Translations under genes and position numbers: made by a program
Notes under the pieces: model-generated
Databases searched by the model: none
What the model was told of the DNA's origin: nothing
Seen by the model: the letters and a program-made list of their open reading frames with translations, nothing else
Shown: positions 12,801 through 25,137 of the stretch, piece after piece
Layout: every line of letters starts with the position of its first letter
Numbering within the stretch: position 1 is the stretch's first letter
Source of the DNA: Stachybotrys elegans
Taxonomy: Eukaryota; Ascomycota; Sordariomycetes; Hypocreales; Stachybotryaceae
Direction of reading: 5' to 3'
DNA: 64,000 nt
NCBI GenBank assembly: GCA_020746835.1
Contig: JAGPNK010000011.1
Location: forward strand, 1,550,001-1,614,000

Positions 12801-13597
12801 TCTTTTCGAAACCCCCCGTGACCTTTTCATGAGCGTCTGGCGGCCTACACTTGGCGACATCGAGCATTGGAGGGTGCCAGGGGCCGAGAGATCGGGAATC
12901 GGAATCCGGGACATAAAAAAAAGAGGAGACCGTGCTCCGTAGACAAAGGCGAAACGCGATGCATGTAGATCAATCATGCTTTAACGTCGGTTGTGTGCAA
13001 ATGTGGACTTGGGAAAAGGTGTACAGCTATCCTCGTCCCGGTGGGGTAGATACTATCCTGAGGCCAGCCATGTTGGTAGTGGTCCGTCTCGGCAACGCTT
13101 GAGGGATGAGCTCCAGGTCTTCGTGGTATGTTTACAGTTCGTTGCCCAACGTGCGTTCATCCCGATATCTACAGCCTTATTGATGCATATGTATTTCAAC
13201 TTCCATTAATGCTTCAATCATCATGCCATTACACAAACAAGTACGCTAGCACATGATGCACACGAAAGTCCATTTCATGGCAAATCTTCTCAGACCGGAG
13301 AGAGACCATGCACAAAAATATTCGATTCCTCCTAGTTACATCGCTGTGGAAATGGTCTCATCGATCAACAATTCCACATTTGCTGAGTTGATAACTTTCA
13401 AAGCCGCTCGACTGGTAAGTCGCAATGTCATCACGTGATCACGCGCCAGCTTTGCTCCTCCTGGTGGGCCTCGCTCCACTTGAAGCTCTCAAGCATCACG
13501 CTCAAGCTCAAGCTCTGCCTCGACTCCCGTCTGCATCTCAACCCGCCCAGGCTCCTACGGCTCTCTATTGCAGAGCAGCCGGCCAACTAGAGCCAAG
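9802..13597. other. Divergent intergenic region pps1/rad3 (3.8 kb)
   Basis: I see no gene here. The frames are short, overlapping and unlike any family. From about 10450 to 10740 the plus strand is purine-rich, and therefore pyrimidine-rich on the minus strand, fitting a long pps1 leader. It ends in an AAAAGC hexamer tract at about 10719-10742. A perfect palindrome GGTAGGTACCTACC lies at about 10812-10825, and similar TAGGTAC/GTACCT words recur at 11297-11330 and 11600-11695. The last 150 bp before 13598 are CT-rich, as usual for a fungal 5' leader. Confidence 0.5.
10719..10742 (+). repeat. AAAAGC hexamer microsatellite
   Basis: About four tandem units of AAAAGC sit within the purine-rich stretch upstream of pps1. 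It is a simple sequence repeat with no further role visible. Confidence 0.75.
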
Positions 13598-16471
13598 ATG
13601 AAGTTCAACATAGAGTAAGTCTCCCATGCAGTCTTGCGTCACTGCGCTGCGTCTGTAAGACTTCTTCTAACCATTCTCAGCGACCTCCCAGTTCTTTTCC
13701 CGTATCCTCGGATATATCCGGGTAAGTCTTGCTCTACACCTCCCGTGTATGCTTGTGCTAACTGATATACCCCAGAGCAATATGCGTATGTATGAATTGA
13801 GTCAATCTTAGAGGCGTAGCTAATTGATTCTCTTCCCTGCAGCTACATGTGTGATCTCAAGAGTATGATCTGCTCGTCTCCTTACACGCCCAGCACATGT
13901 TGACCCTGTGACTCTCTAGAAACGCTCGATGCCGGCGGCCACTGCGTGTTGGAGATGCCCTCGGGGACTGGCAAGACAGTCTCGCTCCTCTCCCTGATCG
14001 TTGCCTACCAACAGTATAAGCCTGAGAAGCGGAAGCTCATTTACTGCTCTCGTTAGTCGGCCTTGTATCCCTCCCCAATCGCTGCGCCACCAGCTTCTCA
14101 CGCAAATTTACTCCAGGTACAATGTCCGAGATCGAAAAGGCCTTGGTTGAGTTGAAGGCCCTCATGAAGTACCGAGCAGATGAGCTTGGCTACGAGGAAG
14201 ACTTTCGAGGTCTGGGCCTCACCAGCCGAAAGAACTTATGTCTCCATCCTTCTGTGAAACGCGAGAAGAGCGGTTCTGTCGTAGATGCTCGCTGTCGAAG
14301 CTTAACCGCCGGCTTCGTCAAGGAGAAGAAGGATCGAGGAGAAAGTGTTGACGTCTGCGTGTATCACGACGTACGTTCTCCCTATCCCACATCGGGTCTA
14401 TTGAAGCTTACTCCCTCATCAGAACCTGGACCTTCTGGAACCGCACAATCTGATTCCCAATGGCGTATGGTCCTTTGATGATATCCTTCGATACGGCGAG
14501 GAGCACAAGCAATGTCCCTATTTCACCGCAAGACGGATGGTGAGTAAAAAATGCCCGCAGCCCCTCCTCCGCTCCCTTTCTCTAACGCTTAGACAAAGAT
14601 GCAATACTGCAACGTCATCATCTTCTCATACCATTACCTCCTCGATCCCAAAATTGCAGAGCGAGTATCCCGAGACTTCTCTCAAGACTGCATCATTGTC
14701 TTCGACGAAGCACACAATATTGACAACGTGTGCATCGAAGCACTCAGTACCGACATTACCGAAGATTCATTACGAAAGGCAACTCGCGGCGCCCAGAATC
14801 TCGAGCGTCGCATTTCAGAGATGCGTGAGACCGATCAAGAGCAGCTGCAAAACGAGTACCAAAAGCTTGTGCAGGGACTTCGTGAGGCGGACGAGGCCCG
14901 GCAAGAGGACGCATTCATGTCCAACCCAGGTAAGCAAGGTTGTCATACCTACCTGACCTGTTGGCTGAGTATCCGCAGCACTTCCCGAGGACTTGTTGAA
15001 GGAAGCTGTGCCGGGCAACATCCGTCGCGCCGAACACTTCGTGGCCTTCTTGAAACGCTTCATCGAGTATCTTAAGGTAGGTCATGCCTCCAGCACAATG
15101 ATGAACCGCCACCTCTGACGTTTGCAGACTCGAATGAAAGTCCGGCAAGTCATTTCAGAGACTCCGCCGTCCTTCTTGGCCCATTTAAAAGAACACACCT
15201 TTATCGAAAAGAAGCCATTGCGATTTTGTGCAGAGCGACTGACGTCCCTGGTCCGTACGTTGGAGCTCACAAATATAGAGGACTACCAGCCACTTCAAGA
15301 AGTCGCCACCTTTGCTACTCTCGTTGCAACATATGAGAAAGGGTTCCTCCTGATTCTTGAGCCATACGAATCAGACACGGCAGAGGTGCCGAATCCCATC
15401 CTTCATTTCACATGTCTCGACGCTGCCATCGCCATCAAGCCCGTCTTTGAGCGATTCTATTCCGTCATCATCACATCGGGTACCATCTCGCCTTTGGAGA
15501 TGTACCCCAAGATGCTCAACTTCTCGACCGTAATACAAGAATCGTACAGCATGACATTGGCTAGGAGGTCATTCTTGCCTATGATTGTCACTCGAGGAAG
15601 TGACCAAGCTTCTATATCCACGAGCTTCCAAGTCCGAAACGAACCCAGTGTGGTGAGAAACTACGGCAATTTGTTGACGGAATTCGCCAAGATTACCCCG
15701 GACGGCCTGGTCGTCTTCTTCCCTTCCTACCTTTACATGGAGTCCATCATTAGCATGTGGCAAGGCATGGGAATCCTCGACGAGGTATGGAAGTACAAGC
15801 TCATTCTCGTGGAGACACCTGACGCTCAGGAAACATCCCTGGCTCTGGAAACGTACCGCACCGCTTGCTGCAACGGAAGAGGCGCCATCCTCTTGTGTGT
15901 CGCTCGAGGCAAGGTCTCGGAAGGCATCGATTTTGATCATCAATATGGGCGTACCGTGTTGTGCATTGGCGTTCCGTTCCAGTACACCGAGTCCAGGATC
16001 CTAAAGGCGAGGCTCGAGTTCCTGAGAGAAACCTACCGCATCAAGGAGAACGATTTCCTCTCCTTCGATGCCATGCGCCACGCCGCCCAGTGTTTGGGTC
16101 GCGTCCTGCGCGGGAAAGACGACTACGGAATCATGGTTCTCGCCGATCGCCGCTTCCAGAGGAAGCGAGGCCAGCTGCCCAAATGGATCAACCAGGGCCT
16201 CCTCGACGTCGACACCAACCTCAGCACGGACATGGCCGTCAGCAGCGCCAGGAGGTTCCTGCGAACCATGGCGCAACCCTTCCGGGCCAAGGACCAGGAA
16301 GGCATCAGCACCTGGGGGTACAGCGATCTGATGCAGCACAAGGAGAAGATGGATCTGGAGAGGATTCGCGAGCTGGAGGAGGCGGCGCAGAATCCCTCGA
16401 ACTTGCAAAATGCTCCAGCAAACGACTTTGAGGACGATGAGTTGGATATGATGGAGCTCGAGGGCTTTTAA
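13598..16471 (+). CDS. rad3: TFIIH 5'-3' DNA helicase Rad3/XPD
   Basis: Ten exons (13598-13614, 13681-13721, 13776-13785, 13843-13862, 13920-14051, 14117-14370, 14423-14539, 14593-14929, 14979-15076, 15128-16471) give 789 residues, typical for XPD. The Walker A motif is PSGTGKT with K48. The four iron-sulphur ligands are C115, C133, C154 and C189. The DEAH box is FDEAH at 234-238. Downstream helicase motifs include [19 protein letters not shown] and [14 protein letters not shown]. The protein unwinds DNA in TFIIH during nucleotide excision repair and is part of the transcription initiation factor. The 5' end is unusually fragmented: the first four exons are 17, 41, 10 and 20 nt, yet all join in frame. 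The C-terminus ends in an acidic tail. The gene is convergent with the DDHD lipase gene. Confidence 0.96.
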
Positions 16472-16778
16472 AAAGTTGCCTGAATAAGCGGATCATATTC
16501 TGGCTATAAACTGTACAGGATAAATTTTCTCGGGCCAGACTTTAGCGATGGCGTGTAGCATCGACATGTAGATAGATCAATAGGAATGAACTTTATTGCT
16601 GCCGTGTATGTGTGTATATTTCTTGTGCGTCTGGAGAATTAAGGAATGTAAAATGCATACGCCTATTCTAAAAAGTCAATCTTTATATTGGATATTTCCC
16701 TCATCTAAAAACTCCAAATACCAAATCTCAATGAACACAAAGCTAGGCGCCATCATCACAGTGGGTGTTCTGTCTATT
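16472..16778. other. Convergent intergenic region rad3/DDHD
   Basis: The 307 bp between two converging stops are AT-richer than the flanking exons and should hold both 3' ends. No gene is seen. Confidence 0.6.
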
Positions 16779-19700
16779 TTAACCTGAAGCTGCAGGCAGG
16801 AGACGCTTCGTCGCCTTGATGGCGCGCATGGCAGGGATGGTATTTGCCCGCCCAGGCTTCCGACCAATCTCCATACACAACATGCGGATGAAGTCCTGGT
16901 TCGTCCAGTAGCTCGTGTGCGCTCCCAGCATGTTCAGATACTGCAGCTCCAGCGGGCCGCCGCCGGAACGGAGATACCAATCAATCTGACCATTGTCGTT
17001 GAGGAGGTAGGCCTTCTTCTCCGCCACCTCTTCCCGGGTGAAGTCATGGACCTCGAGCTCGAGCTGAGAGGGTAGGCGGAGCACAGCAGGGCGCTCGGGT
17101 TCGGGGAGAAGGGGGTTGGGTGTCGCTGCTGGCATTCCAGGCACTATGCTCCGCATGGCACTACCGACTGATTGCAGAAGCGAGGTTGCGGTGCTTGGAA
17201 GGTATGCAGTCTTGAGGTTCGAAGAGTACACTGGGTCAATTGCACCGTTCAAAAGGTATGCAATGGGGTCTTCCTTGGCGAGGATGTTATAAATGTTGTC
17301 CACGGCAATGCATCCGAATTTCCCCGCCTCGCCAACAATATCAGGAGCCGTGGTGTCGTTGGGATCCGCGCCTGGTTTCACTCTGCCACGCCTAGGCAGT
17401 AGCACACCCCTTTCAAGCAGCAAGAAGAAGCCCGCTGGGCTCCCGGCGAGAAATAGGTTCTTGGTGTCAAACTCGAAAAAGCGTGTCTCTGGCTCAGTGC
17501 GGCTCAAGTCGAGGCGAGGTACTGTCGAGGGTTGACGAGATAGGATTTCAAGAGCCATTGCACTCCCAAGGGAATGTCCGATCAGGTGAACCCGTCCATT
17601 CTCTGCAAATCCTGGGTTGTTTCGGCACCATAGACGGTATACCCTGTTTGCTTCTGAAACCAATGCTCGAATCATCTTCCCCTTGTGGTGGGACATGTAG
17701 AACGGAATGTCAAACATTACATCCGATATTATGCTGCGAACAGCGGGGATCGAGTTGGGCTCAATGTCCTTGAGACCGAAGCCATCCGGTGCGTACTCTT
17801 CCTTGTCTTCTTCCCGCAGCGGACCTCCGTCCTCAAAAGACAATCCCAGTCTCCAATTGAGTGGCAGAATCATGAGGCCCTTGTAGCCTTTTCGAAGCAC
17901 CTGTTGGACGATGGGACTGCTAGATTCACTGTTGACTGCACGTCGAAAATCGTTGATGGCATGTGTGAAGTGGAAGCTCTCCACTCTTTCGGCAAACTTC
18001 TGGCCTATTCCATGAGCAACGAAGATCAAGTCAGTAGCTTGGCCTCGGTCCTTGTCAGCCTTGCAGGCGGGACAAACGCCGCGTCCGCTGCTGTCATGGG
18101 ACTCAGTCGCTGCCGAAACACCGGGTTTGTTTGGTGTCTGCTTGCTTTCATGAATCTTCTCCCAGGCACGTCGATCGAACCCTCTGACAACTGGTATTCC
18201 CACCGTGATACCCTTCGTGATCTTGGCCACGGGCTTTCGTCCATAATATGCGGACGGCTTCAGACTTGGCTTCAGCAAGAATGCTTGGACCTCATTCTTG
18301 TAAATGACATGGTAGTTGGAAAAGGGTCGGCTGGTTGACTCTGATGCAGTTTTCGTTCCAGATGGGAGTTCTATAGACCCTGTTGCCGCAATCTCACCAC
18401 GGAAACAGCGCGCAGCACAGAATGGCTCGGTAGCAGCAGGGAAGGCTGACATCGCCGTTTTGAGCGGTTGCGGCTGGTCCTCTTTTGGCCAGAGTCTATA
18501 TGAAATCTTCTCCTCGCCTGCTGAACCCACATCTACAGCGCACTTGATCTCGTCAGCCCATGTCTCTGACCAAGGACGCAGCTCGTGGTAGCCGGCTTCA
18601 AGTCGGTTGGCTACGTCCGGCGGGACTGGAAGCATTGTATCCCTACACAGCGCTGTCAGATATCACACTCCTCGGTATCAAAGCCGGGGGTAGTCACCTA
18701 TAGAACCAGGTAGCTCTCATGACTACTGCAACATCATTGACGGGCGACCAATATATTGGCTTCATTTGAAGAAGTGGTAGCGAAACCATATGTAGTCTGG
18801 ATACCCCAACCGCAACATCGGCTGAACTCTTGCGATATTCGACTTCTTTCGGTATTCGGATCGTTGTAGCAACATCTTGCACTGGACTGTGCGGGGCTGA
18901 GGCGTGTTGCCCGTCCTGCGGCCGGCGGTCTTCTTGCTGTGATGCCAACGTGTCCCGTCGCGAGACGGGAGACGAGCTGCTGGGCGTCGTATCAATGCTG
19001 TCCACCCTCACAAACGGTTGTCCGGATATGCCGTCGTCGGCAAGGGGCGGTCGGGCAAGAGGCGAGCTTCCAATCGGTGACTGAAGCCTGGAATTGTGGT
19101 GCGTCATTTGGGAAACGGATCGTGGGCGTCCGTTCGTTTCCTTTGCGGATTCGCGTATTCTGACACCCTGTGACGGCAGAGAGGATGCCATGCCGGACAA
19201 GCTGTTGCCCCTGTGTCTAGCAGATGGCTTGGCATCGTTGGCAGGCGGAGATGGTTCAGCAGCAGAGCTCGAGGCTCGCCGCAATTCGTTCAGTGCAGCT
19301 ATTACATCGCGGGCTACCGATTCGGCACCCAAGTATGGGTTGGTGTCGCGGGCGACAGCACAGAATGTCTGTTGAAGCTCGTCGCAAACGTCTTGCTGCA
19401 GTTGCGAGCAGCATGCAGGCGCAGGTGTGCTCGGCAAGTCGCTCGGTTCGGGGAACGCTACATCCTGGGGCTGGTAGCCACTACGGTGCTTCTCGAAATG
19501 CCTGCCGGCGATTGCTTGGACGAGCAGTGAGCGTCGAGTGGCGATGGCGGGGTTGGCTTCCAGAGTCTGCAGACGGCCGTGGATGGCATCCAGGTGGTTC
19601 AGCCTGTCATCCTCTGAACTCAGGCCAAGCCAGGCCTTCTCAAGCGCGTTATTGTCGCCACGAGAAAATGGTCGGAGTTGGCTTTTGGAGGATCGCGCAT

Positions 19701-19863
19701 CAGCGGCACTTCCAACCACTGAGCCGGTCGAGAGAGGATCATCGATAGGAATGACGGACGAGTAGAAAAACTGTGCGTCAATGGGAGGCATGCCATCCTC
19801 CTTGGCTGGATATGTCACCGGTGCCAGGCGGCACTTGGCTGCAAACGTGTGCTCTGGAGCCAT
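16779..19863 (-). CDS. DDHD-domain phospholipase (PA-PLA1-like)
   Basis: Two exons (19863-18698 and 18642-16779) are joined across a 55 bp intron, giving about 1009 residues. The N-terminal half (residues 1-380) is mostly low-complexity and serine-rich. The catalytic half starts with a conserved region (about 392-450), then FVAHGIGQ near residue 597, and the lipase nucleophile motif GHSLGS with Ser at about 746. The C-terminal DDHD metal-binding-like domain spans about 780-990, including the DFTREEV and GQIDWYL segments and GAHTSYW near the end. Relatives include mammalian DDHD1/PA-PLA1 and yeast YOR022C, which deacylate phosphatidic acid or cardiolipin at intracellular membranes; the exact substrate here is inference. 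The ATG at 19863 opens the frame. Confidence 0.9.
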
Positions 19864-22800
19864 GGTTTGGGTCGGTCGTGCGACACCAAAACTGACGTCG
19901 TTCGGTCCTTGGCCCTTGTTTTTCTTATCGGGTTGGAGATGAGTGCGTGTCGATGGCTATGACTTCCCCTCCTGCCAGGGACGCGAGGCCACCAGGTTGA
20001 GGAATTGGTTTGCTGGAGGTGGCGGCATCTGCCTGGCGAAGAAAATAATCTCACTCTCTGTGCGCTGTAAACACCAAAGCTGATTCGCTCCCATCACGTT
20101 GACGCCTTGGGTCCTTATCGTAGGTACCGCCTTGTGCTTGTGTCATAGGGCCATGCATAAAGTACCTCCCACCTGGAATGAATCCCATGTGCTCATGACG
20201 TGGTTGACGGCCTACTAGTTCAATCATAGCCGCTCTAGCCATGTTTGGTGTAGTAGCTACTATATCAATGCATGTGGTGCGGTTCAGCTAAACTTACCCT
20301 ACAGCTGATATCTCGATTTTCCTTCCACTACATTGCGTGTTATGTTTCGTTATACAACCACAATACTTTAATCATGGGCCGCAACTTCTTCGGTATTTGT
20401 GTGGCTCTGTGTCCTCTGCTTTAATCCTCTCGCCGAGGTTATCGTTTCATTCTATAAATTCGGGCACAATCTCGTAGGTGCAATGATAAAAGGTCTGATA
20501 CTGCATTGGATGGGGTAGTGAAAGGGGAGGACAACGCCGACATGACTTGGAATATCGACATAACTTTAAAATATTCCAAGGAAAGTGACAGTATGTGGCT
20601 ATTTGCTCACCAATCACCAAAGCATATACTCACGCAAAGATTAGGGTTCATCTACACCAAGCCAATCGCCTAGGCCTACTCAGATGGTCATCTAGCAGTC
20701 ACAACCTACTCGCGAGACGTGGGTGAGATAGTCTAGTAGGTCATGCTCCTACTTGGTCCAACGAACCGTGTACTAACACGAAACAAATGGACAGGCATAC
20801 GACTTCCCACTGACTGCAAAGCCGAACATACCAACATATGAATGAGCCAATGGATCGGAAGACAATGGCTTCGAGGGCCGATATCTAGCTCCTAGCGAAC
20901 GCATGGGCAGATACCACCTCATATTCCAAGTGCCGGCCATAATACATCGCCTGGAAGTCGTTATTGGATCGTCCACGCGCAAGGAGAAAACCCTCGCAGG
21001 ACCAGGTCGATACTGATTCATGGCTACAATGGTATGACTACGAGGCTGAGACCAGCCCCTGCAGGGAAACCCGGAATATGAACCACCTGCTCGTGAGAGG
21101 TCGACAAAGTATCGAAATTACATTCATCACACAATGCCTCACTTGGGCCATCGTTTGGCTTAGGACCACTTGCGCCGGCTGAGAGCACCATCAAGGCGGG
21201 ACGGGAGCCCGGTTATCCGAACTCGACATCTTGCTGCCTTCCTTGCTCGCATTGAGACCATAATCATTTATTGACACCAATCTCAACATAATCTACCCCT
21301 TGGAACAGGCTGACACTTATCGTGAGCCCTCCAATATCCCAGCTCAAAGGCATCATCATCTGCCCCTGGAGCCAACACTACAAGGCCAGAATCAGCTCAA
21401 GGTCGGCCGCAGCTGTAAACGTGGAAAAATCTCAAGCTGACTAGACGGAGATGAACGGATTGAGAGTGCGTCTGACCCGTTGGCTTGAAGTCGGAAATGA
21501 AGATGCCCAGGAAAACAGGCAGACTAACATGCAACTGCCTTACTGGTCAAGCCCGAACCTGGATATGAAGAGCTTGGCAGAACGAGCCTGCCTCTGCAGA
21601 TTGCCATCGAGAGGTTCGACGATGCTCTCGTCCACTTCTAATCTTGGATTGACAGCCAGGGGCCTCTCATCTCTTGCATGGGGGAGACGAACACCCATTG
21701 CCAAAGTCCAAAATCTCTCCGGTTTGCCCCCATTTTGCCCCATTGGCCGACCAGCTCGAGGCCAACCAAGCTCAGCCACCGTTCTATTGTAAGGTACAAA
21801 AGCAGGAGATCTCACGGTTCCCTGGCCAGAGTCACGGGGTCCGCGAGGGGAGGGGTGAAGACTGTACCTTGTGCGGCACAGGAGATTCGCCAAGCATCGC
21901 GCAACACAAGCGAGGCTAACCGTGCCGTACTGTCCGATTCGATGGCGCTGATATCTACGAGATTGGACGAGAAAAATTCCCGCTCCACCAGGGGCCGAAA
22001 ACTAGTGTTGTGTTTTTGCCTTGCTGTGCTCCTAACTGCTCCATTAACTCGGGCCCGAGGTAAAGGGATCATTATGGATTTTTGTTACTGATGGTAGGAA
22101 CTGGCGTAGCGGCGCCACTCCGCCGTGCCCCAGGTTTGGAAAGGCATATTCGGAAAAGCGTTAGTGACGGGAAGGAAGAGTTTCGTCCTTCAGATGTTAG
22201 TCCGGCTTGGCCTGTGGTCTTTTTGCACAGCGAAGCCGCTCTTCCTGGTGAGAGACCTCAATGTGCAAATCAAGGACTGTGATAAGTCATGCTGCTATTC
22301 CTGTCAATGATTCATGAACACCGTAGCCCCCCTGGCGCTACAGAAACACGGAGAACATGTGTGAATGGATGCTCAAAGTTTGGCAGATCAGGGGCCCCTC
22401 GCGAGCCAGTTCCTGCCAAGGTCAGAACCGAACCCATGCAAAGTGGTAGACAGCCGTTGAGGCTATTTACAACGTTTACATTCAGGGCCTGGTCAACAAC
22501 CTCGGAATGTCCCCATTCGAGCCCTCACGTCACATCGAGACGGGGAAAAGCGGCCGCGTTGAGCCGTCCGCAGACACGTTATTCCGGACAAGCAAGGACC
22601 CGTCTTGTCCAGGCCACGAAGAGAACGACCCTGCATCGTTCATTTTCTGTGCATAATTCGCTGCGGCGGGTCGCCATTTGTTTATCGATAACTCAGAGAA
22701 GGTAGGAGAACGGCGCTCCCGTATCCCATGTCCCATGCGGCCTTATCGGGCAAGTCATTGTTGAAGGAATCATTGGAAAATGAGTGGGATAAACAACTTG

Positions 22801-25123
22801 GTGAAGCAACAGAATGCGAATACCGATGGCCCACCTTGAACGCACCCAAGCCTGTTAGTAGGCTGGGTGCGGCCGCGGGTGTTGGACGCAGACGCTGCCC
22901 ACTGTGTTAGTCCGAGGATAGATCCTTGACTCCAAAGTCCTGTTAGCAGCAAGTGGTGAGCGAGCATATTAGTTGTGATGATGGTGTAAGCGTAGATAGG
23001 CCGGGGAGGCTCGCACAGTCTCATCTCAGGACTGTGCAAGTGCCATGCCCATCGAAGATGACTATCCCCCCCAACGTGATGTTTACAGGCACACAGCGCC
23101 GATTGTGGTGTTTCTTGGTTTGCAGAACGAGCAGTCCGTGCCGTGCAACTCAAAGCGGCGTCAGCTTGGCGTTTGACCGTCAGGGTTGCAGAGACATCTA
23201 GTTCTGGTGACTGAGCCACAAAGTATCATGGGTCTTGCATGTAGATACAGGGAAGCTCCGGATACAGAAGAGCATCGACCAGCGATGCAAGGCACATACA
23301 GTCTGTGCTAATGTTGTGGGGAAGTTGGGGGAGCAGTATGAGGTGCCTGAAGGATCAAGACTCATGGTCTCTCTCGAGGAGAGCCAAGCTCTACCGAGGC
23401 GGTGACCCTAGACATGCACTTCTCACGATCTCCGCTGGGAGGCAGACAGCGCGTGCTCCCTAAATAGATACCTGCAGGGTAACATGATCTCGTTTGCTGT
23501 GCCTGCCGAGCATCTAGCCTCGGGAGATGAGGCTACGATCGCATACGCCTCACGCGCTTGATGCCCACCGCTTGTTGAAACAAGCGTGAGGGGAGAAACA
23601 ACATGCAGGTACGGGATACGGGTTAAGAATAGGGTGGGACTCGCTGATTCAAGCTTGTCGTCTTTGGTTGTCCCGTAATGATCCGTGAGACGGGAGCCGT
23701 ACTCCCCCAAGCGGTAACGGCCCTAGCACGATCCTCGCAGCATACTTCCATCTGGAGAGATAGAGTACGGTAAATGGACGGGCACGTGGAGGCAAGAGAA
23801 ACACCAGCGCATCATCAACCCTAGGGTGTCTTGAGTCGGATTTGCAGTCTAGCCCTGGCCATCGAGGACAAGGATGTTATCTCCATATAGAGCGTGTCAT
23901 AAGGCAGGACCATCTGAATTCGGAATGGGTGCTTATTGTACCTACCAGAATCGAATCAATATTGGCATTCTGACTCCCGCCAATTCCTTGGATGTTGACC
24001 CATCATCTTTTCCTCACTGGGGAGGGAGCAGGGGCAGAAAATCCTCCTGTGGCCAGTGCTCAGAATGGCCTGCCTGGGCTCTGATTCATGAACTCGGCCG
24101 GGACTGAGTGAGATGCTGTGCTTGGAAGGAACAGCTAGTAAAACCGATATGGGAAGACTCGACCAACGGCACAGCTTGTGGGGGATTATCACGCGTCGAC
24201 CGTCAACCACCGTCGAAAGGATTTCGCACTTGTTGTTGGCAGACGGTCCGCCGTCTCGGGGTACCGCGATCGGGCTCTGCAAAGTAGCGAGGGGGATGGA
24301 CACCTTTCAGTTTGGGGGGCTGGCCGAGCCAAGTGGTGCTGAGTGGCAGCCAAGCACACTTGTGGTGGTAAATCTATTTTTATCAGCCAGTTTCATGGCT
24401 GCTGCACCTCAAGGTGCCGCGAAACGACCTGCAGACGAGTGCAACCCTGAGGAAACAACTACCACCAAAGAGTGCAGTTTCAGAATTCAGCCACTTCGAA
24501 CGTCGATCATGTGCTACGTGGTGGTTTACACCAAGGACGAGAAGGGATGAAGTTGAAAACATACCGATACTCTGGTCTGGCAGTCCGTCCCGTCCCTTCC
24601 TTGTGTTGGATTGATTGCTATGGGTCTACTCCAGAGAAGGAGCTCGATCTCGTCGATTGTCAGCACTGCCCCTAGATTGGAAAGGAGCGACAAAAGGACA
24701 GACCGTCAGTAAGCAAAGCACACGGCAGAGGAGGAACCAAGAAAGCCCGTCGGGCCAACTGCTAACATGGATGGGTATTCCAGGCCAGGGATTGTGCGGG
24801 GGCGGGCACGAAGGAAGATTCGGCCGACACTAAACACCAACTCTCTCGTTGCTGCTATGATGCGGCAATCGCAAGTCTTGACAAGACGCGAAAAGCGCGG
24901 GAGAGGTGACAGAACATTTCTATCCTTAGAAGTTTCGACTCTGCGCCTGCGTCCAGCAGCGGAAATATATGAATGGTGTGCCTCTTCCCGCCTGTGCCAG
25001 CCGAACCAAAGCGATGGGATGGGCAGCCAGGCAGCCAAGAAGAAAGAACACCTCTTGGGACCAGAGGAAACTTGCTGTATGTACTGCTGTCGGTGCCGTA
25101 GCCATGGAAGACCTAGGGAGAGA

Positions 25124-25137
25124 GGGGGGGGGGGGGG
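25124..25137 (+). repeat. Poly-G tract (14 G)
   Basis: An uninterrupted run of 14 guanines in the desert upstream of the C2H2 factor, within a longer purine-rich stretch. Confidence 0.9.
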
